Below are positions 8,180 through 16,779 of a DNA stretch of 64,000 nt, one piece after another. Position 1 is the stretch's first letter. Each line of letters opens with the position of its first letter. The position numbers were made by a program, and so were the translations under genes. Where the stretch lies: positions 124,001 to 188,000 of the forward strand of contig CAWIGC010000039.1 in NCBI GenBank assembly GCA_963835555.1. The letters run 5' to 3'. The stretch comes from Sulfopaludibacter sp963835555. GTDB taxonomy: Bacteria > Acidobacteriota > Terriglobia > Bryobacterales > Bryobacteraceae. The notes under the pieces were generated by a model. The model ran no database searches. It worked only from the letters and a program-made list of their open reading frames with translations, and was not told the origin of the DNA.

Positions 8180-8626
8180 ATGCCGGAAAAGAAAACGAAA
8201 GAGCGGGCGGGTAAAGCCAAGTCTCAATCGTCCAAAGCAGGAGCCTACGTGCAGGAAGAGATGGAGCATGTCCGCAATGGCAAACATGGCGCGCGTTCCA
8301 CCAAACAGGCCATCGCCATCGGCCTCTCGAAAGCCAGGCGGGCAGGTGTGAAGGTTCCGGCCAAGCGCGGCCGGAAAGCAACCAAGGCAACCAGCCGTAA
8401 GCCGGACCCCGCGCGCTCGCGGGCAACCCGCAACGCCCTGAAGCGTGAGGGGTCAGCCGCGGCATCGCACACGGCTATCTCGCGGCAGGCAAAAAGCAGC
8501 GCGGCCAAACGTGGACGTGCCGGTCGTAGTGCCTCGGCCAGGAAGGCAGTGCGCACCAAGGGCTCCGCGGGCCGGAAGCGGGCCGCCGTCAAAGCCGCGA
8601 GGACCCGTGCCCGGCGCGCTGCGTAA
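8180..8626 (+). CDS. DUF6496-like small basic protein with histone-like Lys/Ala/Arg-rich tail
   Basis: The protein has 148 residues. Residues about 22-60 (YVQEEMEHVRNGKHGARST, then KQAIAIGLSKARRAGVKVP) match the DUF6496-type motif of small bacterial proteins with the signature KQAIAIGLS.AR. The remaining 90 residues are almost only Lys, Arg, Ala, Ser and Gly, like bacterial histone H1-type tails, so binding to DNA or RNA is plausible but not shown. The ATG at 8180 is two bases after the PRC gene stop, which suggests co-transcription. The upstream extension of the open frame has no support. Confidence 0.75.
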   Translation: MPEKKTKERAGKAKSQSSKAGAYVQEEMEHVRNGKHGARSTKQAIAIGLSKARRAGVKVPAKRGRKATKATSRKPDPARSRATRNALKREGSAAASHTAISRQAKSSAAKRGRAGRSASARKAVRTKGSAGRKRAAVKAARTRARRAA

Positions 8627-8695
8627 TGTACGCATCTGAGCAGTTCTCCGGCCAATCCCACCCGTTTTGGCCCTCCGCGGGCAAGAGGGTGAGCT

Positions 8696-8884
8696 GTGGG
8701 CAAACTCCTTAAGCCGGGCGTGGAATGGTTCGGCGAATTGGGTATTTTCTGCCTCCGGCTAGCCAGGGCCGCCCTCACCCCTCCGTACGAGTGGAGGGAG
8801 TTGCTGCGGCAATGTGACTCGATCGGATCGCTGTCTCTACCTCTTGTAGCCTTGGCCGGTGCGGCCACCGGTGTCGTGCTCTGA
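8696..8884 (+). pseudogene. Truncated MlaE-type ABC permease fragment
   Basis: This GTG-started frame of 62 residues resembles the first quarter of MlaE/Ttg2B lipid-transport permeases: WFGELGIFCLRLARAAL, then EWRELLRQCDSIGSLSLPLV and ALAGAATGVVL. In full proteins about 190 more residues follow the GxVL turn. Here a TGA comes at once, and no frame in the remaining 63 bases before the convergent amidase gene restores the family. It is probably a remnant of a deletion. A short, separately expressed peptide cannot be excluded. Confidence 0.65.
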
Positions 8885-8947
8885 CTCGCCGGATGGCGGA
8901 GCCGTCGCCGTGATGGTCTATCCGCCTGGAAAGCCGGGCCGCTGAGC

Positions 8948-10411
8948 CTACCGTGTGACCGCTTCGCCTGTTTGGCCGGCGGCCGCTTTAGACAGGACCG
9001 GCACCTTGGCATCGGGTGGGAGCGGCGGACGGCGCGTATGCCAATCCGTGGCCCGCTGATAGGCGTGTGCCAGGGCCAGCACGTCCACCTCGCGCCAGTT
9101 CGCGCCGCTGATTTGCAGGCCGATGGGCAAGCCGCTCTTCGAAAATCCACAGGGAACGGTGATGGTGGGGAGCCCGTAATCGTCCAGCGCGCGCGTGTTT
9201 CCGGGCTTGGGATTGCGCGGGCGGGCATTGGCGGCACGTGTCAGTTCCTCTTCAATGCTCCACGATACTTCCCGAATCGTCGGCGTGACGATCAGGTCAA
9301 CTTCCTGTTTGCGGAACACTTCATCGTCCACGATGCGGCGCACCAGGCGAAGCGCGCGCCACTCGCGGATGTAATCCACCGCGCGCGCGCCGCCGCGTCC
9401 CCCGCCCCCGTCGGCACTCTCCGTTTCGGTCCGCACGAAGCCGCTGCCCAGATTTTCACGGTACAAGCCGCCCTCGCTATTCGCGCCGGTGCCCAGGATG
9501 GACGGCAGTTCGATCTCCTTCGCGCCCTTCGTCATCTTGCGGAGCACCTCGTTGGCGGCCTCCAGCGCGCTCGCCACATCGGGCTGCAGCCCGTCGTAGA
9601 ACTGCGGAGAAATCCCCAGGCGGAATTGCGCCACAGGTGCGCCGATCGCGCCCGAATAATCCGGTACGGGATAATCGACCGATTGCAGATCGAGCCGGTC
9701 GTAGCCCGCGATGGTCCGGAGAACCAGGGCCGTATCCTCCACTGTCCGCGCAATCGGACCGCAGTGATCCAGCGACCAGGTGAGTGGCACGATGCCGCGA
9801 ATGCTCACCCGCCCGTACGTCGCCTTGAAGCCGGTGACGCCGCACATGGCCGAGGGCGTGCGAATCGAGCCGCCGGTATCGGTGCCCAGCGCGGCATAGC
9901 AATTGTCCATGGCGACAGCCGCCGCGGAACCGCCGGATGACCCGCCCGCGATCATTTCCAGATTCCACGGATTGCGCACCGGCCCGAAGTAGCTCACGGC
10001 GGACGTGGCGCCGGCGGCGAAGATGTGCATGTTGCATTTGCCGATGAGCACTGCGCCCGCTGCCCGCAGCCGCCGCGTCACTTCCGCGTCCTCGGTCGCG
10101 ACATTGCCCGCCAGCGTCTTGCTGCCGGCCGTGGTGCGCACGCCGGCCGCATCGATATTGTCCTTGAGGCCGATGGGAATGCCATGCAGCACACCGCGCC
10201 AACGGCCCGCGGCCTGTTCCTGGTCAAGCGCCTTGGCCTGCGCCAGCGCCTGCTCCCGCAGCACCGTGATCCATGCGTTGGTTTTCGGATTGAAAGTGCG
10301 AATCTGGTCGAGGCACGCGCTGGTGAGTTCGACGGCGGAAATCTTGCGGGCGCGAATGTTTTCGCTTGCCTGCCGGAGGGTCCAGGTGATGGGGTTGCCT
10401 GTGTTCTGCAT
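8948..10411 (-). CDS. Amidase signature-family enzyme (cytoplasmic form)
   Basis: The protein has 487 residues and no signal peptide. The amidase-signature catalytic triad is visible: Lys in HGIPIGLKDNID, the cis-Ser in AGGSSGGSAAAVA, and the nucleophilic Ser in GTDTGGSIRTPS. The family hydrolyses amide bonds, from small amides to the Glu-tRNA transamidation of GatA. The substrate cannot be assigned, and no gatB or gatC lies nearby. It is the second gene of a two-gene minus-strand unit, 17 bases after a paralogue with a Tat signal, so the pair probably arose by tandem duplication. A short Gly/Arg insert (DGGGGRGGAR) sits where the paralogue has a much longer Gly-rich insert. Confidence 0.9.
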   Translation of the reverse strand: MQNTGNPITWTLRQASENIRARKISAVELTSACLDQIRTFNPKTNAWITVLREQALAQAKALDQEQAAGRWRGVLHGIPIGLKDNIDAAGVRTTAGSKTLAGNVATEDAEVTRRLRAAGAVLIGKCNMHIFAAGATSAVSYFGPVRNPWNLEMIAGGSSGGSAAAVAMDNCYAALGTDTGGSIRTPSAMCGVTGFKATYGRVSIRGIVPLTWSLDHCGPIARTVEDTALVLRTIAGYDRLDLQSVDYPVPDYSGAIGAPVAQFRLGISPQFYDGLQPDVASALEAANEVLRKMTKGAKEIELPSILGTGANSEGGLYRENLGSGFVRTETESADGGGGRGGARAVDYIREWRALRLVRRIVDDEVFRKQEVDLIVTPTIREVSWSIEEELTRAANARPRNPKPGNTRALDDYGLPTITVPCGFSKSGLPIGLQISGANWREVDVLALAHAYQRATDWHTRRPPLPPDAKVPVLSKAAAGQTGEAVTR

Positions 10412-10428
10412 GGCTCGTTACCTGCCGC

Positions 10429-12033
10429 CTAGCCGCCGGTCTGCTCGGCCGCGGTCTTGGATAACGCCGGCACTTTGGCGTCCGGCTGTAATGGCGGCCG
10501 CCGCTTGTGCCAATCGGTCTCCTGTTGATACGCATGCGCCAGCGCGAGCACACTCGACTCGGCAAAGAGCGGTCCTGCGATCTGCAATCCGATCGGCAGT
10601 CCCTGTTTTGAGAACCCGCAGGGTATGGAGATCACAGGCAATCCATAGCCGTTGAACGGGCGTGTATTGTCTTCGCTATCGAGCACCACGGCTGCACGTC
10701 CGCCACCTCCGCCCGCGCCACGTCCGCCTCCGCCCGCGCCTCCACCGGCTCCGCCGCCCCCGCGACCGCCTCCACCGCCGCCAGGATTCAGTTCCTCTTC
10801 GACCAGCGCCGGCAGATGGCGCACCACCGGCGCAACCAGAACGTTCACGTTCTGTTTCTCAAATACGTCTTCATCCACGGTGCGCCGGACCATGGTCAAT
10901 TCGCGCCATCCGCGCACGTAGTTCACCGCGCCGGAAGCATCCTGCCCCCCCGGAAACACGCGCGCCGTGGCAGGTTCGAATCCGCCGCCGTTCACGCCGC
11001 GCACATTTTCGTGGGCCGCGGCGATCTCCGCCGAAACTCCCGCACGCAGCAGTGACGGCAATCCCACCTCGTGCGAACCCCTGGTCAACTTGTTCAGCAC
11101 GCCAACTGCATCCTCCACGGCGCGGGCCACTTCATCGTCGAGGTGATCGAAAAACTGCGCCGCAATGCCGATGCGAAACTGCGATACCGGCGCGGTCAGG
11201 CCGGCCGCGTAGTCGGGAACCGGCTTATCGATGCTGTCGATATCCAGGTGATCGTAGCCCGCGATCTGCTGGAGCACCAGCGCCGCGTCCTCCACCGTGC
11301 GCGCCATCGGGCCGCAATGATCCAGCGACCACGCAAACGGCACGATTCCGCGCAGACTGACCCGGCCGTACGTGGGCTTCAACCCGGTGATGCCGCAATC
11401 CGCCGCCGGGATGCGAATGCCGCCGCTTGAATCCGTACCCAGCGCCGCGAAGCAGTTGCCCATCGCGACGGCAGCGGCGGAACCGCCGGACGGGCCGCCC
11501 GGAATGCGCTCCAGGTTCCACGGGTTCCGCACCGGCCCCCAGTAACTTACTGCCGAGGAAGCGCCCGCGTCGAACTCGTGCATGTTGCACTTGCCGATCA
11601 GCACCGCGCCCGCGGCTTTCAGGCGCCGCACCACCTCCGCGTCTTCGGACGGGAAACGGTATTCGTAAACGGCGCTGGCCGCCGTGGTGCGCGCTCCGGC
11701 GGTATCGATGGTGTCCTTCATCCCGATGGGAATGCCGTGCAGCGGTCCGCGAATGTGCCCCGCCGCCTGCTCGTCCGCCAGGACCTTGGCCTGCGCCAGC
11801 GCCTTCTCGCGCATCACCGTGATCCAGGCGTTGATTTTGGGATTCCACGTCTTGATGGAATCCAGGCAGGCCTGCGTCAGGTCCACGGGCGAAAATTTCT
11901 TGGCTCGAATGCCTGAAGCAGCCTCTTTCAGGGTGAGTGCGCACAAATCCGAGGCGGTTTCCGCGAAAGCAAATCCGGCGGCGAGAGTTCCAGCGCTGGC
12001 GGCCAGAAATTCGCGCCGGGAAGGATTTCGCAT
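10429..12033 (-). CDS. Tat-exported amidase signature-family enzyme with Gly-rich insert
   Basis: The protein has 534 residues. The N-terminus carries a twin-arginine signal (SRREFLAAS followed by a hydrophobic AGTLAAGFAFA), so it is likely exported folded to the periplasm. The triad of amidase-signature enzymes is present: Lys in HGIPIGMKDTID, Ser in GGPSGGSAAAVA, and nucleophilic Ser in GTDSSGGIRIPA. About residues 408-436 are a nearly pure Gly/Arg/Ala run that interrupts an otherwise colinear alignment with the downstream paralogue; it is probably a flexible surface loop. The substrate is unknown. Transcription is divergent from the hydrolase gene at 12132. Confidence 0.9.
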   Translation of the reverse strand: MRNPSRREFLAASAGTLAAGFAFAETASDLCALTLKEAASGIRAKKFSPVDLTQACLDSIKTWNPKINAWITVMREKALAQAKVLADEQAAGHIRGPLHGIPIGMKDTIDTAGARTTAASAVYEYRFPSEDAEVVRRLKAAGAVLIGKCNMHEFDAGASSAVSYWGPVRNPWNLERIPGGPSGGSAAAVAMGNCFAALGTDSSGGIRIPAADCGITGLKPTYGRVSLRGIVPFAWSLDHCGPMARTVEDAALVLQQIAGYDHLDIDSIDKPVPDYAAGLTAPVSQFRIGIAAQFFDHLDDEVARAVEDAVGVLNKLTRGSHEVGLPSLLRAGVSAEIAAAHENVRGVNGGGFEPATARVFPGGQDASGAVNYVRGWRELTMVRRTVDEDVFEKQNVNVLVAPVVRHLPALVEEELNPGGGGGGRGGGGAGGGAGGGGRGAGGGGGRAAVVLDSEDNTRPFNGYGLPVISIPCGFSKQGLPIGLQIAGPLFAESSVLALAHAYQQETDWHKRRPPLQPDAKVPALSKTAAEQTGG

Positions 12034-12078
12034 GAGTATTTTTACCCCGCGAGGGCCGAGCTTGTCAAATTCCGCGAC

Positions 12079-12108
12079 TGGTCAAAAATGCGTCGCGCAG
12101 CTTATACT
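12079..12108 (+). promoter_or_regulatory. Sigma70-like promoter upstream of the exported hydrolase
   Basis: TGGTCA (12079-12084) and TATACT (12103-12108) are separated by 18 bases. They match the vegetative consensus at four and five of six positions. The start of transcription would be near 12115, giving a short leader with GGGGAG before the ATG at 12132. Confidence 0.5.
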
Positions 12109-12131
12109 CACGGAATACGAGGGGAGTTTTG

Positions 12132-13199
12132 ATGATTTTGCGAATCGGTGTGGTGTGCGTGTTTGTTTGTTCGCTGGCTCAGGCGCAGAGGTCTGGTGCG
12201 GCTCCCGCGGCGCCGGCGCCGCCCGCGGCGGTTGGAACTGCGCCAGGCGGCGTACAGGCTGCCGGCCCCGGCCGCGATCAGAGCAACGACATTCTGATGA
12301 AAGCCATCGAGATCCAGCAGTGGCACACCGAGCTTGGCGACATCGCCGACGTCCACCAGATCCGCTACACCAGCGCGCCCCGCCACCGGCCGCCGAACCC
12401 CACCGCGCCCGGCGCGAAGAATCCGCTGATCATTCATGCTATGACCTTCGTACCGAAAAACATCGACAAAACGAAAAAACAACCGCTCATCGTATTTGCT
12501 CACCAGGGCATCCACAGCGATTTCGGACACGATTACGAATATGGCGTGGTGCGGTCCCTGGTGGAGCAAGGCTACTCGGTGATCGGCCCGGACTATCGCG
12601 GCAGCACCGGTTACGGCGGCGGATTCTACAACGAGATCGACTACGGCGGGCTGGAAGTGGAGGACGTCTTTCAGGCGCGCGCATGGATGCTGGAAAACTA
12701 TTCATTCCTCGATGAGAAGCGCGTGGGGATGATCGGCTGGAGCCACGGCGGCATGATTACCCTGATGAACATCCTGCTGCATCCGGGCGCGTACGCGGTG
12801 GCGTACGCCGGCGTGCCGGTCACGGACCTGGTATTGCGGCTGGGCTATCACGATCCTTCCTATCAGGCCATCTTTTCGGCGCCGCAGCACATCGGCAAAA
12901 CTGTCCAGGGCGATATTCAGGAGTATCTGAAGCGGTCTCCCATCACCTATGCGGACAAGCTGGAAACGCCCCTGCTGATTCACGGCAACACCAACGACGA
13001 AGACGTGAACGTAATTGAAGTGCAGCGATTCGTGGCGGCGCTGAAGGCGGCAGGGAAAAATTTCGAATACAAGATTTACGACAACGCGCCGGGGGGCCAC
13101 GAATTCGGCCGCCTGGATACGAAACTCGCCCAGGAATCCCGGCGGGACGTGTACCGCTTTCTGGCGAAATATCTGAAGCCGGAGCGGCCGGTCAATTAA
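12132..13199 (+). CDS. Exported alpha/beta hydrolase of the S9 prolyl-oligopeptidase type
   Basis: The protein has 355 residues, with a signal peptide (MILRIGVVCVFVCSLAQA) and an Ala/Pro-rich linker before the catalytic domain. The nucleophile elbow GWSHGG, the Asp in NTNDED and the His in PGGHEF give a complete Ser-Asp-His triad. GPDYRGSTGYG is a typical S9 strand-turn before the nucleophile. There is no beta-propeller, so it is a stand-alone peptidase or esterase domain acting in the periplasm. The ATG at 12132 is preferred over an in-frame TTG three bases earlier because of the GGGGAG site five bases upstream. Confidence 0.85.
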   Translation: MILRIGVVCVFVCSLAQAQRSGAAPAAPAPPAAVGTAPGGVQAAGPGRDQSNDILMKAIEIQQWHTELGDIADVHQIRYTSAPRHRPPNPTAPGAKNPLIIHAMTFVPKNIDKTKKQPLIVFAHQGIHSDFGHDYEYGVVRSLVEQGYSVIGPDYRGSTGYGGGFYNEIDYGGLEVEDVFQARAWMLENYSFLDEKRVGMIGWSHGGMITLMNILLHPGAYAVAYAGVPVTDLVLRLGYHDPSYQAIFSAPQHIGKTVQGDIQEYLKRSPITYADKLETPLLIHGNTNDEDVNVIEVQRFVAALKAAGKNFEYKIYDNAPGGHEFGRLDTKLAQESRRDVYRFLAKYLKPERPVN

Positions 13200-13264
13200 C
13201 GCCGCCAACTCCAGTTCGCCTAACATCTTGGGAACTACCGCGTCCAAATTGCGTTGGAGTATAC

Positions 13265-15688
13265 ATGAAGCTCATCGGCGATCTCGGCCACGCCGCGCGG
13301 TCTCTGCTCCGGGAGCCTGGATTCGCGGCGCCGGCGATTCTCATGCTCGGGCTGGGTCTGGGCGCCACCAGCGTGGTCTTCTCCCTGGTGAACGGCGTCC
13401 TCCTTAAGCCGCTCCCCTACGCGCAACCGGACCGGCTGGTGAGCATTCGCGAAGTCATTCCGAAGATCGCCCAACTGTATCCCTCGTTGCCCGTCAATGC
13501 CCGCCACTTCGTCGAGTGGCGCAAGTCCTGCCCCGCGCTGGAGAGTATGTCCGTGTTCCAGCCGGGCACGCTGAACCTGACCGGGTGGGGTGAGCCGGAG
13601 CGTCTGGACGCGGCGATCGTGTCCGCGAACCTCTTCCGCGTTCTGCGGGTCATGCCCGCCCAAGGCCGCGATTTTCGCGATGACGAGGAACAGGAAGGTA
13701 AGGACACCGTCGCCATTCTCACCGATGGTCTTTGGCGCCGCCGGTTCCATGCCGACCCGTCGGTGTTGGGCCGCAGCATTTCGCTGAACGGCCGTCCTCG
13801 TACCGTAGTCGGCATTCTCGCGCCCGATTTCCGCTTCCCGGACCCCAACGCGTTTGCCACCGGCCAGACGGTGGCGCCGCACGCCCAGGTTTTCGTGCCC
13901 AAGGTCTTTGCCAAGGGCGAACTGGAGCAGTTGCTCGGCACCCACAACTACGCCGTGATTGCCCGGCTGAGCCCCGGCGCTTCGCGGGAACAGGCGGTGT
14001 CCCAACTCGAGGCGGTGCAGGCGCGCATGGAGACCATGGCGGGAGAGAAGATGAACCTGCGGGCTCTGGTTACTCCTCTGCTGGAGACCGTGGCCGGCAA
14101 GTCCCGTCGCGGCCTGCTGGTGCTGATGAGCGCCATCGCGGCGCTGCTGCTGATTATCTGCGTCAACCTGGCCAACCTTCTGCTGGCGCGCAGCGAGCGC
14201 CATAGCCGGGAGTTCGCCGTGCGGGCCGCGCTGGGCGCCACGCGCGGTGCGCTCATCCGTCACGGATTGGCGGAATCCCTACTCCTGGCCTTGAGTGGAG
14301 GCCTGCTGGCAGCCGTCATCGCCGCCGCTGGAATCGACTTGCTGAAGGCATACGCGCCCGCCGGCATTCCGCGGCTCGACGAGGTGGCGCTGGATGGCCG
14401 CGTCATGGCGTTCGCGGCAGCGCTGGTTGCCCTGACCGCCCTCGTCTTTGGGTTTCTTCCCGCCTGGCGAGCCAGTCGCACCGATCCGCAGGATACGCTG
14501 CGTTCCGCCACCCGCGGCGCTACTGCCTCAGCCGGCGCCATGCGACTGCGCAGCATCCTGGTGGCGACTGAAGTAGGCCTGAGCGCCGCCCTTCTGATCC
14601 TTGCCGGAATGCTCGTGAACAGCTTTGTGCGGCTCATCCGCGCTGACAAGGGGTTCCGCGCGCCCACGGTTCTGGCGGTGGACATCGGCTTGTCAGGCGA
14701 CCAATACCAGCCGGAAGCCGCTCGCGACGGCTTCTATCGCAGGCTCTTCGCCGCTCTCTCCACGCAGTCCGGCGTGCAGGCGGCCGCCATCTCTTCGGCC
14801 TTGCCCCTGCAGGGCGAAACCTGGATCGACGGCGTCTCCGCCAATGGCGGCTCCACTCCCGAGTTTTCCGTGAATGTCCGCTTTGTCAGTCCCGATTATT
14901 TCCGCACGATGGGCATTCCCTTGCGTGCGGGCAGGCCTCTCAGCGAGAGCGACCGCGGCCACCAGCGCGCCATAATTTCCGCCCGCCTGGCCGCATCCCT
15001 ATGGCCGGGGCAGGATCCGCTGGGACGCCGCTTCACCCGCGGGAACAACGATTGGTTCGAAGTCATCGGCGTGGCCGGCGACGTTCGCGCCGAGGCCGAC
15101 CAGGCTCCAGTGGCCATGATGTATCGCGGCTATTGGGAATGGATGCCATACCGCACCGTGTTGGTGGCGCGCGCCGCCGGCGCTCCGCAATCCATCGCCG
15201 GCGCACTCCGCGCCGCCATCCACGCGGCCGATCCGAATGTCCCGGCGCCGCCCATGCGCACTATGTCGGAAGTGCTCGACCTGAGCACCGGCACGCGCCG
15301 CTTTCAGATGCTTCTGGCCGGCGGCTTTGCCCTGATGGCCCTGCTGGTGGCCAGCTTCGGCATCTATGCCGTAGTGTCTTATTCCGTGGTGCGGCGCACC
15401 TCGGAACTGGGAATCCGCGCCGCACTCGGCGCGCGGTCCGGGGATCTGTACGGCCTGATCCTCTGGCAGGGAATGGCGCCGGTCGCCGCTGGACTCGTGG
15501 CCGCTGCGGCCGTTGCGCTGGCTTTCGGCCGCGTCCTGAGCAGCCTGCTGTATGAGGTGGACGGCCGCGATCCGCTCACCATCGCCGTGGTCGCCGCCCT
15601 CCTCGGGCTGGTCTCCCTGGCCGCGTGCCTCATTCCGGCCCGCCGCGCCAGCCGCCTGGACCCTCTGGACGCGCTTCGTTATCAGTAA
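13265..15688 (+). CDS. ADOP-type duplicated FtsX/MacB-like ABC transporter permease
   Basis: The protein has 807 residues. The order is: an N-terminal helix (about 25-45), a large MacB-type periplasmic domain (MNLTGW-type region to about 260), three helices of the first FtsX domain (LVLMSAIAALLLIICVNLAN and following), a second periplasmic domain, and three helices of the second FtsX domain ending LIPARRASRLDPLDALRYQ. Both FtsX units end in the family signature (AWRASRTDPQDTLR and ARRASRLDPLDALR). Such orphan duplicated permeases, without their own ATPase, are abundant in Acidobacteria. Substrate and partner ATPase are unknown. GGAG precedes the ATG by five bases. Confidence 0.93.
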   Translation: MKLIGDLGHAARSLLREPGFAAPAILMLGLGLGATSVVFSLVNGVLLKPLPYAQPDRLVSIREVIPKIAQLYPSLPVNARHFVEWRKSCPALESMSVFQPGTLNLTGWGEPERLDAAIVSANLFRVLRVMPAQGRDFRDDEEQEGKDTVAILTDGLWRRRFHADPSVLGRSISLNGRPRTVVGILAPDFRFPDPNAFATGQTVAPHAQVFVPKVFAKGELEQLLGTHNYAVIARLSPGASREQAVSQLEAVQARMETMAGEKMNLRALVTPLLETVAGKSRRGLLVLMSAIAALLLIICVNLANLLLARSERHSREFAVRAALGATRGALIRHGLAESLLLALSGGLLAAVIAAAGIDLLKAYAPAGIPRLDEVALDGRVMAFAAALVALTALVFGFLPAWRASRTDPQDTLRSATRGATASAGAMRLRSILVATEVGLSAALLILAGMLVNSFVRLIRADKGFRAPTVLAVDIGLSGDQYQPEAARDGFYRRLFAALSTQSGVQAAAISSALPLQGETWIDGVSANGGSTPEFSVNVRFVSPDYFRTMGIPLRAGRPLSESDRGHQRAIISARLAASLWPGQDPLGRRFTRGNNDWFEVIGVAGDVRAEADQAPVAMMYRGYWEWMPYRTVLVARAAGAPQSIAGALRAAIHAADPNVPAPPMRTMSEVLDLSTGTRRFQMLLAGGFALMALLVASFGIYAVVSYSVVRRTSELGIRAALGARSGDLYGLILWQGMAPVAAGLVAAAAVALAFGRVLSSLLYEVDGRDPLTIAVVAALLGLVSLAACLIPARRASRLDPLDALRYQ

Positions 15689-15694
15689 TACCGT

Positions 15695-16750
15695 TTAACT
15701 GTCCCAGCTCAGAATGACTTTGCCCGAATTCGCCGAGCTCATCGCTTCGAATCCCTTTTCGAATTCGGTGTAGTGGAAGCGGTGCGTGATCACCGGAGTG
15801 ATGTCCAGCCCCGATTGCAGCATCACCGTCATCTTGTACCACGTCTCGTACATTTCGCGGCCATAGATGCCCTTGACGGTCAGCATGTTGAAGATCACGG
15901 TGCGCCAGTCGATGCTCATCTCGTCGGTGGGAATGCCCAGCATCGCAATCTTCGCGCCGTGGCTCATGTTGGCGATCATGTCGCGGAACGCGGAAGGGTT
16001 GCCCGACATCTCCAGCCCTACGTCGAAGCCCTCGGTCATGCCGAGTTCCTTCTGCAGGTCCTTCAGCTTCGTCTCGCGCACATTCACCGCACGCGTCACG
16101 CTCATTTTGCGCGCCAGTTCCAGGCGATAGGGATTCACGTCCGTAATCACGACGTACCGCGCGCCGGCGTGATGCGCCACCGCCGCCGCCATGATGCCGA
16201 TGGGACCCGCGCCGGTGATCAGCACGTCCTCTCCCAGAACGGGAAACGATAATGCCGTGTGCACCGCATTGCCGAAAGGATCGAAAATGGCCGCCACATC
16301 CAGCGGCACACCCTCGTGATGCCGCCAGATATTGCTCATGGGCAGCGAAATGAATTCGGCGAACGCGCCCGGACGGTTCACTCCCACGCCCTGCGTGTAG
16401 GCGCAGAGATGGCGCCGTCCTGCCAGGCAGTTGCGGCAGCGCCCGCAGGTGACGTGACCTTCGCCGCTCACCAGGTCGCCCGGGAAAAAGTCATTGACGT
16501 TCGCCCCCACCTCGACAATGCGGCCCACAAATTCGTGGCCGATCGCCATCGGCACCGGGATGGTGGTCTGCGCCCATGCATCCCATTTGTAAATGTGCAC
16601 GTCCGTTCCGCAGATGCCGGTGCGGAGCACCTGAATCAGCACGTCGTTGATCCCGATCTTGGGGACGTCGATATCTTCCAGCCACAAACCTTGTTGCCGC
16701 TTGCTCTTGACCAGTGCTTTCACAAGACTACGATAACGTATTTCATACAC
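15695..16750 (-). CDS. tdh: L-threonine 3-dehydrogenase
   Basis: The enzyme oxidises L-threonine to 2-amino-3-ketobutyrate with NAD. The sequence follows E. coli Tdh closely from end to end. Catalytic zinc ligands are in TGICGTDVHIY and IGHEFVG, the four-Cys structural zinc loop in CGRCRNCLAGRRHLC, the nucleotide site in ITGAGPIGIMAAAVA, and specificity motifs in DPFGNAVHTALSF and IYGREMYETWYKM. GTG at 16750 has a GGAG site; a second GTG at 16723 would give the family-typical start KALVKSK. No 2-amino-3-ketobutyrate ligase gene is nearby. The glycine-cleavage genes 4 kb away would use the glycine formed. Confidence 0.93.
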   Translation of the reverse strand: MYEIRYRSLVKALVKSKRQQGLWLEDIDVPKIGINDVLIQVLRTGICGTDVHIYKWDAWAQTTIPVPMAIGHEFVGRIVEVGANVNDFFPGDLVSGEGHVTCGRCRNCLAGRRHLCAYTQGVGVNRPGAFAEFISLPMSNIWRHHEGVPLDVAAIFDPFGNAVHTALSFPVLGEDVLITGAGPIGIMAAAVAHHAGARYVVITDVNPYRLELARKMSVTRAVNVRETKLKDLQKELGMTEGFDVGLEMSGNPSAFRDMIANMSHGAKIAMLGIPTDEMSIDWRTVIFNMLTVKGIYGREMYETWYKMTVMLQSGLDITPVITHRFHYTEFEKGFEAMSSANSGKVILSWDS

Positions 16751-16779
16751 CAGGCTCCGAGAGCGACAATAGTTTTAGT

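Noticed and set aside
16714..16779. Longer ATG start for the ATP-grasp gene
   Set aside because: It would overlap the divergent tdh start; the GTG at 16780 gives the strand typical of the family start (KRLLLFAS).
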